DNA from: Candidatus Omnitrophota bacterium
Lineage (GTDB): Bacteria; Ratteibacteria; UBA8468; B48-G9; JAFGKM01
NCBI GenBank assembly: GCA_016928555.1
Contig: JAFGKM010000061.1
Location: 1 to 54,764 of the forward strand
Direction of reading: 5' to 3'
Length of the DNA: 54,764 nt
Shown here: positions 49,508 through 54,764 of the stretch, one piece after another
Position numbering within the stretch: the stretch's first letter is position 1
Layout: every line of letters starts with the position of its first letter
Notes under the pieces: model-generated
Told to the model about the DNA's origin: nothing
Databases searched by the model: none
Seen by the model: only the letters and a program-made list of their open reading frames with translations
Position numbers and translations under genes: made by a program

Positions 49508-49705
49508 GATGATGAATAAAGAAGTCTGAAGCACAATGAGCGGAAGGACAGCAACAAAACTTGGGTTTGGGAAAGAGGGAAAGCCAACCCTTTAGAGGTT
49601 GGAGGGGGCGGAAGCGGCCCCATTTTTATGGGGCTTCCCCTTTCCTCAAATACTTAGTTTTGTCTGTCCTGGAGCGTCGTGCAAGGACTGGCTTTATTCA
49701 TCATC
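49508..49705. repeat. Large imperfect inverted repeat with internal hairpins
   Basis: The arms GATGATGAATAAAG (49508-49521) and CTTTATTCATCATC (49692-49705) pair perfectly. Further in, AAGCACAATGAGCGGAAGGA and its neighbours match the complement of TTTGTCTGTCCTGGAGCGTC. The centre holds two hairpins, CCAACC...GGTTGG and GGCCCCATTTTTATGGGGC. No gene fits in the gap 49485-49721. Confidence 0.7.
49634..49682. repeat. 49-bp direct repeat, copy A
   Basis: CTTCCCCTTTCCTCAAATAC, TTAGTTTTGTCTGTCCTGGA, ending GCGTCGTGC. It is identical over 49 bp to 50729-50777 and lies just after the stop of a dehydrogenase gene. It also forms the right arm of the inverted repeat above. Confidence 0.85.
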
Positions 49706-49721
49706 CTTTTTTATAAAAATT

Positions 49722-50717
49722 CTACTTGCCCTTACCCCATGTAAACACAATTCCCATGTTGAACGGCCTGCCTTCCAGCAGTAGTTTATACCCTTTCAGG
49801 CAGTCTTCGCTTTCAAACCTGTGAGTGATAAGCGGGGCTATATTCAGCCGCCGTTTTTTTATCTCGGTGAAAGTTCCGTCCCAGTCATCGCTGTCTATCC
49901 CGCAGGTCGTTTTAACCGTTATCTCCTTTACCTTTATCTGGTCTATGTCAATTGTCCGGTGTTCTTTGTCAAAGTACTGCGCCTGCAGAAGCAGCCGCCC
50001 CCATCTCTTTGCAAATCCGACCGCCCTGTCTATCGCGGCAGGAACTCCCGCGGAATCATAGACCATGTCAAAACCTTCCGGCGCCGACTCTTTCAATTTC
50101 TTGTCAAAATCTTCGTCGTCAGGGTTAAATGCGCTGAATCCCAGTTTTTTTGCGAAATCTATCCTTTCAGGATTGTTATCCATAAAAACCGGGACGGCCT
50201 GTTTTATTGCGGCAAGCTGAGCGGCGCACAGTCCTATAAAACCCGCTCCTATTATCAGCATCTTCTCGCCCGGCTTCGGATTGAGAAAACGAACTCCCCT
50301 GTAGCCTACTCCCGCGACAATAGTAAAAGCCGTGGTTTCCAGTTCGGCCTTATCCGGCATGTTTGAAGAAATAAAGGTATATCCTGCAGGGCCGTTTACA
50401 GAATATCCGCAGTGGGCGCCCCACATGGAGATGGTTTTCTCCTTCCACCTGTTGCCGCTTCCGTATACAACGTCCCCCGGATTGAATAGTTTCACATCCT
50501 TCCCGCACTTTTCAACGATTCCTATCCTGTGGTATCCGGGCACGCATGGAAACTGCGTTCCCATGTGCTTGCCCTTCAAAATCCACCTTTCCGTCCCGGG
50601 AGAAATAGCCGTAACAAGAGTCCGTACGCAGATGTCATTCGCTCCCGGCTCGTCAAGCGTCAGCTCTCTAATCTCAAACTTGTCCGCCTGTGGAAAAACA
50701 ACCGCCTTCGTCTTCAT
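49722..50717 (-). CDS. Zinc-dependent (MDR family) alcohol/polyol dehydrogenase 2
   Basis: About 331 residues from ATG 50717, with GGAGGAAA just upstream. Seen: TAISPGTERWILKGKHMGTQ, FPCVPGYHRIGIVEKCG, GDVVYGSGNRWKEK and the Rossmann motif MLIIGAGFIGLCAAQLAAIK. It belongs to the medium-chain dehydrogenase superfamily. The canonical zinc motif GHE is replaced by GYHR, so it may be a zinc-poor oxidoreductase of the bacteriochlorophyllide-reductase-like type. It is the third gene of the regulator operon. Confidence 0.85.
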   Translation of the reverse strand: MKTKAVVFPQADKFEIRELTLDEPGANDICVRTLVTAISPGTERWILKGKHMGTQFPCVPGYHRIGIVEKCGKDVKLFNPGDVVYGSGNRWKEKTISMWGAHCGYSVNGPAGYTFISSNMPDKAELETTAFTIVAGVGYRGVRFLNPKPGEKMLIIGAGFIGLCAAQLAAIKQAVPVFMDNNPERIDFAKKLGFSAFNPDDEDFDKKLKESAPEGFDMVYDSAGVPAAIDRAVGFAKRWGRLLLQAQYFDKEHRTIDIDQIKVKEITVKTTCGIDSDDWDGTFTEIKKRRLNIAPLITHRFESEDCLKGYKLLLEGRPFNMGIVFTWGKGK

Positions 50718-50728
50718 TTTCCTCCCCC

Positions 50729-50777
50729 CTTCCCCTTTCCTCAAATACTTAGTTTTGTCTGTCCTGGAGCGTCGTGC
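50729..50777. repeat. 49-bp direct repeat, copy B
   Basis: Identical to 49634-49682, again just downstream of a dehydrogenase stop codon; a weaker match continues for about 20 bp on its stop-codon side (GGACTGATTTATTTATCA). It fills most of the 90-bp gap between the two dehydrogenase genes. Confidence 0.85.
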
Positions 50778-50807
50778 TCGGACTGATTTATTTATCAGCC
50801 CGTCTCT

Positions 50808-51827
50808 TTACATTTCAAAGACTATCTTGAAAGCTTCCCTCTTTTTCAGCATCTCAAACCCCTTCCCTATTTCGGAAAAGGGCATAGTATGCGAATAGAA
50901 ATCTTTCAGGTTGACTTTATTCATCCGCACAAGGTCCAGCAGGTAGTTATGCGCGGGCACTTCGCCGGTGTTTGCTCTCAATATTTTCGCCTCGTTTACA
51001 TCCTCCAATGCGTCAGGCCTTGTGAAAGTGGCATAAGGAGCAATTTTGCCATTTTCGGCAAGCATGCCATATGCATCCGCAAAAAGTTTTTCATCACCGG
51101 CTGTATCAATTATGAAATCAACCCCTCTGCCTCCTGTTATCTCCATGACCTTGCTTGACATCTCCTCTTTTGAATTGTTCACGGTGAAATTTACTCCAAA
51201 ACGGCGTATGTTCTCAAGCTGTTCGTCTCTCCTTGCGATTGCAATGAGAGGAAAAGCTCCAAACAGTTTGGCAAATAAACACATGGACATAGCAACAGGT
51301 CCTGCCCCCAGCACCGCAACGCTGTTGTTGAGCGTAATTTTCATATCCGCAACAAAGCCGGCGGTTTCTTTCAGAGTAATCAGCATAAGCGCTTCACCCG
51401 GCGAGATTTTTATGTCGGAGGGGATGTTCATCTGGTACTGCATGTAGCCCGGCTCCGTTCCCGGATTATCCTCAAGAAGCGCCTTCAAATCCGTAATCAG
51501 TCCGTATTCCGAAAACCCGCCCCATATTGAATAATAATCCCCGAATTTTTGTCCAGGGTAAACGGAGGTAGGCCGGAGATACGTCTCTCCCTTTTTGATA
51601 TAACGCACCTTATCCCCTGTTTTTAATACCGTTCCCACGCTTTCATGCCCGAATATCGCCGGATACTCCTCTTTCCACGGCAGTTTTCCGTGAATTATCT
51701 TCATGTCCGTCCCCGAGCAGGTTGCGCATGCAAGCGTTTTACACAGGCACTGGTACGGACCAGGCTCCGGAACCGGCACCTCAACTATCTTTACATCTCC
51801 CTTGCCTTCTGTAACCGCCGCTTTCAT
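50808..51827 (-). CDS. Zinc-binding alcohol/polyol dehydrogenase 1
   Basis: The 339 residues carry CATCSGTDMKIIHGKLPWKE, YPAIFGHESVGTVLKTGDKV with the zinc-binding GHE, and the NAD(P) motif VAVLGAGPVAMSMCLFAKLF. The classic medium-chain dehydrogenase zinc site is therefore present, unlike the downstream paralogue. The start overlaps the regulator stop as ATGA, so it is co-transcribed. The substrate is probably a sugar or polyol. Confidence 0.88.
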   Translation of the reverse strand: MKAAVTEGKGDVKIVEVPVPEPGPYQCLCKTLACATCSGTDMKIIHGKLPWKEEYPAIFGHESVGTVLKTGDKVRYIKKGETYLRPTSVYPGQKFGDYYSIWGGFSEYGLITDLKALLEDNPGTEPGYMQYQMNIPSDIKISPGEALMLITLKETAGFVADMKITLNNSVAVLGAGPVAMSMCLFAKLFGAFPLIAIARRDEQLENIRRFGVNFTVNNSKEEMSSKVMEITGGRGVDFIIDTAGDEKLFADAYGMLAENGKIAPYATFTRPDALEDVNEAKILRANTGEVPAHNYLLDLVRMNKVNLKDFYSHTMPFSEIGKGFEMLKKREAFKIVFEM

Positions 51828-52960
51828 CTTCTTCTCCCCTCCGTGTTTTGAACAACTTTTTTTATGCCGCAGGAACTCCTTATAACCAGTTTTACGGGAA
51901 CTAACACTTCTTCCGCGGCATCCTGTTTATTCCTGCCGGACTTTCTATTCAAAATCATCTTGCCCGCACTCTTTCCCATCTCCTCCGCCGACTGGTTGAC
52001 TGTGGTCAGCGGTATATCCATGAATTTGCCTATGGCCATGTTGCCGTAGCCTGCAAGAGCGACTTCGTCGGGAATTGTTATTTTTAATTCCTTCAGGGCC
52101 TTGTACGCGCCTGCCGCAACCTCGTCATTGCAGGCAAATATTGCCGTAACCTCTTCTCTGGAAGCGGCGTTTAAAAAGAATTTTTTCGCCTCATAATAGC
52201 CCTCTTCCATTCGCCAGTCCGTAAAGCGCACGTATCCGGGATTATATTTTATCCCGTATTTTTCCAGAGCGTCGGCGTATCCCTCCCTTCTCTTGTCCGC
52301 GCTGGAGTCTTCTTCCGGCCCTGCCAGGTGCAGGATATTTGTATGCCCGAGTTCTATGAGATGCTCAACCGCCAGGAAGCCGCCTTTTCTGTCGTCGGAA
52401 ATTACGGTATCCGCCTTAAGCCCGGGGATGCTTACGTCCACTACGACAAGAGAAAGTTCGTCCTTGAGTTTTTTGATAAGTCCGAGATTGTCCTTGGTGT
52501 ACCGGCCGGATACTAAAATTACGGGCATCCCCTGCAGTTTTTGAAGCATCTCTCTTTCCTTGAGCGGGCTGTCATTTGCGGAGCGCAGAATTACACTGCA
52601 CCCGTTGGCGGCAAGAAACTGTTCCGCGCCGGAAATAATCTGGTAGTAGAAAGAGTTGCGCAGGTTGGGTACGATAAGCATGACAGGATTTGCCGTCAGA
52701 GTTTCTCTGTTTTCTCCGGCAGAGTTTTTTCCGCACACAAACGTTCCTTTTCCCGGTATGCGGCGGATAAGTCCCTGCGCGGCAAGCTCAACAAGGGACT
52801 GCCTTGCCGTCATGCGGCTTACCCCGTAATCTTTAGCGAGGCGCTCTTCCGAAGGGAGCTTCCCGTCAGCGGCCAGCCTGCCGCCGGTGATTTTTGCCCG
52901 TATGTCCTGCGCTATCTGCGCGGGAAGGCTTACGGAACTGTTAATGTCTACCTTTGCCAT
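51824..52960 (-). CDS. GntR-LacI hybrid transcriptional regulator
   Basis: About 378 residues from ATG 52960. The N-terminal 75 residues are a GntR-type winged helix (LPAQIAQDIRAKITGGRLAA, LPSEERLAKDYGVSRMTARQ). The rest is a LacI-like periplasmic-binding-protein domain (VMLIVPNLRNSFYYQIISGA, GYGNMAIGKFMDIPLTTVNQ), the AraR layout. It senses a sugar and usually represses catabolic genes. It sits at the head of its operon with two dehydrogenases; likely operators are at 52989 and 53606. Confidence 0.92.
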   Translation of the reverse strand: MAKVDINSSVSLPAQIAQDIRAKITGGRLAADGKLPSEERLAKDYGVSRMTARQSLVELAAQGLIRRIPGKGTFVCGKNSAGENRETLTANPVMLIVPNLRNSFYYQIISGAEQFLAANGCSVILRSANDSPLKEREMLQKLQGMPVILVSGRYTKDNLGLIKKLKDELSLVVVDVSIPGLKADTVISDDRKGGFLAVEHLIELGHTNILHLAGPEEDSSADKRREGYADALEKYGIKYNPGYVRFTDWRMEEGYYEAKKFFLNAASREEVTAIFACNDEVAAGAYKALKELKITIPDEVALAGYGNMAIGKFMDIPLTTVNQSAEEMGKSAGKMILNRKSGRNKQDAAEEVLVPVKLVIRSSCGIKKVVQNTEGRRR

Positions 52961-52988
52961 GTTCACTCTGTTGTTGATAGCAGTATAC

Positions 52989-53030
52989 TATTGTTATACA
53001 ATATCATACATCATATATTTTCCCTGTCAA
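52989..53030 (-). promoter_or_regulatory. Promoter and operator of the GntR-LacI operon
   Basis: On the minus strand TTGACA (53025-53030), 16 bp and TATGAT (53003-53008). The pseudo-palindrome TATTGTTATACAATA (52989-53003) starts at the end of the -10 box. It shares 13 of 15 bases with TATTGTAATACAACA at 53606, so both may be sites for the encoded regulator. Confidence 0.7.
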
Positions 53031-53085
53031 ATCTCTTTTTTTAAGACCTCTGTAATCTTGTTTTTGGATAGGCATGCCCATTCAA

Positions 53086-53125
53086 TTCCCTCGCATCTCG
53101 GGGAGAGGGTTTAGGGTGAGGGGTA
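53086..53125. repeat. R1 repeat, short form
   Basis: TCCCTCGCATCTCGGGGAGA, then GGGTTTAGGGTGAGGGGTAT. It has lost most of the left arm compared with the other R1 copies. Confidence 0.6.
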
Positions 53126-53128
53126 TTT

Positions 53129-53184
53129 GTAGCGGTGGCATTCATACCACGGTTGTTCATTTGTGCAATAAATTGCACCGCTAC
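53129..53184. repeat. R3 inverted repeat pair
   Basis: GTAGCGGTGGCATTCATACC and AC, then TTGTGCAATAAATTGCACCG and CTAC. The outer tags GTAGCGGTG and its complement CACCGCTAC pair, as in the 33327 copy. It lies 20 bp after the ASRT-like gene stop. Confidence 0.75.
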
Positions 53185-53204
53185 CTAAAGACGCATTCGT
53201 TTTT

Positions 53205-53576
53205 CTATTTAACGGGATAGGCCATGGTGCAGTAGTATGCGAGGTTCGGTTGTCTCACGTCGGCTCTGCCGAATTGTACCACGACAGGCACGCTGCTTTT
53301 CACGACCATAGCATACTGGCCGTAAGGTATCCGGTATTTCCGTTCGCCGAGAGGCTTGTCAAGGCGGAAACACCGCACCCTTTCCGCATCCACCTTCTCC
53401 TTAATGTTTTGTACGGGCTTCCTGTCCTCAAAATATATGTCAATGGAGATATCCGCCCTCTTTTTCCCCGAGTTAAGGATTATCAGGGACTCATGCCCCT
53501 TAATCTTCCCTTTACCGGGAGGCGGCAGGTCTCCGTCGGGTATTACCCATACAAGCCCTTTCTTTTTGCTGTCCAT
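53205..53576 (-). CDS. ASRT-family protein (Anabaena sensory rhodopsin transducer-like)
   Basis: The 123 residues begin GLVWVIPDGDLPPPG, then HESLIILNSGKKRADISIDI, YFEDRKPVQNIKEKV and SSVPVVVQFGRADVRQ, LAYYCTMAYPVK. This is the small beta-sandwich family named after the sensory rhodopsin transducer of Anabaena. No rhodopsin gene is in the window, and in other bacteria the family often sits in sugar regions, so a sugar-related role is likely. AAAGGAG precedes the start. The promoter carries an operator like the one of the GntR-LacI gene. Confidence 0.88.
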   Translation of the reverse strand: MDSKKKGLVWVIPDGDLPPPGKGKIKGHESLIILNSGKKRADISIDIYFEDRKPVQNIKEKVDAERVRCFRLDKPLGERKYRIPYGQYAMVVKSSVPVVVQFGRADVRQPNLAYYCTMAYPVK

Positions 53577-53605
53577 TGAGTTTTCTCCTTTCAGTCATCA
53601 GGTGG

Positions 53606-53635
53606 TATTGTAATACAACAGATAAAACCATGCAA
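53606..53635 (-). promoter_or_regulatory. Promoter and operator of the ASRT-like gene
   Basis: On the minus strand TTGCAT (53630-53635), 17 bp and TACAAT (53607-53612). The operator TATTGTAATACAA (53606-53618) overlaps the -10 box. The same motif lies before the GntR-LacI regulator gene. Confidence 0.68.
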
Positions 53636-53714
53636 TATAAATTAACGATTGCAAGCTTTCGTTCACAGTCACCCTGCATTCTTTTGCTGGTTTTTCTGCA
53701 GGTTTCAGGAGGGA

Positions 53715-54674
53715 TTACATCCCGCACATAAATTCAAAGACCGCGTCGCTGAATCCCGGCAGTCCTTCATGTCCAAAATCGGGATAGATAATCATGTTCT
53801 TATCAGCCGTTATTTTGTTATATGCGGCAAACTGGGTGGAAGGGGGGCAGACAATGTCCATAAGGCCGGTTCCCATGAGGATGTCCGCTTTTATGCGCGG
53901 GGCAAGGTGCTGTACATCAATATAGCCGAGCCTTGTGAAAAGCTCTTCTTCCCTGATGTGCTGAGGGTCAAAAAGGCGGAAAAACATCTTAAGCTCTTCG
54001 TAGGCGTTTGCGGCAAGGTCCATATTCCATACCCTGCGATAATCGCAGAGAAAGGGAACTGACGGCGCTGCACGTTTTATCCGCGGTTCAAGAGCGGCGC
54101 ATGCAAGAGTCAATCCTCCGCCCTGAGACCCTCCGAAAGCGCCTACTCTGCCGGCGTCCACCTCGGGCATGTTCATGGCGATACCTGCAAGCTGGGCGCA
54201 GTCAAGGAAGATTGCGCGAAAAAGCAGTTTCTCCGGCGACTCGTCAAGACCTCTTATTATGTGGCCGCGCTGGGTATTGCCTTTCACTCCCCCGGTATCT
54301 TCAGACCTTCCTCCCTGTCCCCTGCAGTCCAGAGCAAAGACTGAAAAACCCTGTGCGGCATATCCATATTTGTCCGACCATTCCCCGCTGTGTCCGGAAT
54401 ATCCGTGAAACATGATAACAGCCGGATGTTTTTTCTCTGTTTTTTTCGGCCGCAGGTACTTTGCGTATATGCGCGCTCCGCCGACTCCCGTGAAATGAAG
54501 GTCAAAGCACTCCGCAAAATCAGCCGCACTTTGTTTCGGTACCAAAGAAATTTGCGGGTCTACGGAATGCATTTCAGCCAGAGCCTTCTCCCAGTAGCTG
54601 TCAAAATCTTCCGGTATGGGGTTAATTCCCCTGTATTTTTTCAACTGTTCCAGCGGCATATCTATCAGAGGCAT
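53715..54674 (-). CDS. Acetylxylan esterase/cephalosporin-C deacetylase family (CE7/AXE1)
   Basis: The 319 residues match the CE7 family from end to end: MPLIDMPLEQLKKYRGINPI, DFDSYWEKALAEM, MFHGYSGHSGEWSDKYGY, the nucleophile Ser in RVGAFGGSQGGGLTL, the Asp in GLMDIVCPP and the His in PDFGHEG. CE7 enzymes remove acetyl groups from xylo-oligosaccharides or similar compounds in the cytoplasm. GGGAG seven bases upstream supports the start. Nothing recognisable lies in the last 90 bp of the window. Confidence 0.93.
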   Translation of the reverse strand: MPLIDMPLEQLKKYRGINPIPEDFDSYWEKALAEMHSVDPQISLVPKQSAADFAECFDLHFTGVGGARIYAKYLRPKKTEKKHPAVIMFHGYSGHSGEWSDKYGYAAQGFSVFALDCRGQGGRSEDTGGVKGNTQRGHIIRGLDESPEKLLFRAIFLDCAQLAGIAMNMPEVDAGRVGAFGGSQGGGLTLACAALEPRIKRAAPSVPFLCDYRRVWNMDLAANAYEELKMFFRLFDPQHIREEELFTRLGYIDVQHLAPRIKADILMGTGLMDIVCPPSTQFAAYNKITADKNMIIYPDFGHEGLPGFSDAVFEFMCGM

Positions 54675-54764
54675 GGATATCTCCCATGTTAAAAGTCAAA
54701 AATTCTCTACTCTAAAGACTTATGTTTTCAAACAGCCTTTTGCCAATTGAAACTGATTGAAATC

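Noticed and set aside
49590-49640. Rho-independent terminator
   Set aside because: The hairpin GGCCCC...GGGGC has no T run on either strand at the right place.
511-53184. CRISPR array from the repeated palindromes
   Set aside because: The repeats are far apart, differ in length and have no regular spacers or cas genes nearby.
1-54764. tRNA or rRNA genes
   Set aside because: I looked for T-loop and conserved rRNA segments and saw none, but a computer scan with a covariance model would be decisive.

Overview
The window comes from an uncultured-type anaerobic bacterium of moderate G+C. Its genes are densely packed, many start codons overlap the previous stop (ATGA), promoters are of sigma-70 type, and short palindromic repeats are scattered through it. 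The content (membrane-bound [NiFe] hydrogenase, Mrp-type antiporter subunits, V/A-type ATPase subunits, many sugar-degrading enzymes, no respiratory oxidase) suggests a hydrogen-evolving fermenter. I suspect a candidate phylum such as Omnitrophota or a relative, but no marker gene here decides this.

Layout. 1-2001 (minus): sugar catabolism, with a cut-off Gfo/Idh/MocA oxidoreductase and a GH4 glycosidase. 2168-4439 (plus): a small unknown gene, then V/A-ATPase subunits F and A without the rest of the operon. 4432-13771 (minus): hydrogenase maturation genes hypF, a hypB-endopeptidase fusion and a hypA that lacks its zinc finger. These are interleaved with a flavodoxin, a cyclophilin-like protein and several toxin-antitoxin or defence units (HigBA-like, MazEF-like, AbiE-like, an AAA/DUF4143 ATPase and the wreck of a type ISP-like restriction enzyme). 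13791-27183 (minus): one long run of 17 genes for a group 4 [NiFe] hydrogenase fused at operon level to a complete Mrp module, with three antiporter-like large subunits and, at the promoter-proximal end, two genes resembling the beta and gamma subunits of sulfhydrogenase (an NAD(P)H/Fe-S electron-transfer module). Its promoter region carries two -35/-10 pairs and a Rex-like operator.

27321-34252: an MFS exporter (minus), a metallo-beta-lactamase-fold hydrolase and a small membrane protein (plus), then a minus-strand operon DegT aminotransferase - queE - Gfo/Idh oxidoreductase - queC, and a CBM9-like lipoprotein. 34456-39678 (plus): DUF167 protein, ECF sigma factor, zinc-finger anti-sigma factor, thioredoxin reductase, an unknown deacetylase-like protein, hisB and a Xer recombinase. 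After a 204-bp element with perfect 25-bp terminal inverted repeats comes a NagB/PIG-L fusion protein (39899-42244).

42285-54674 (minus): a carbohydrate-use region with a probable TIM-barrel hydrolase, GH36 alpha-galactosidase, esterase, creatininase-family and M24-family proteins, two zinc-dependent dehydrogenases under a GntR-LacI hybrid regulator, an Anabaena sensory rhodopsin transducer (ASRT)-like protein with a matching operator, and a CE7-type acetyl esterase.

Working picture: sugars are freed and deacetylated by the flanking genes and fermented. Reducing equivalents are disposed of as H2 by the membrane complex, which could store the energy as an ion gradient for a V/A-type ATPase. 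At least three families of palindromic intergenic repeats (called R1, R2 and R3 below) sit between, and in one case inside, genes. I saw no rRNA, tRNA or CRISPR array.
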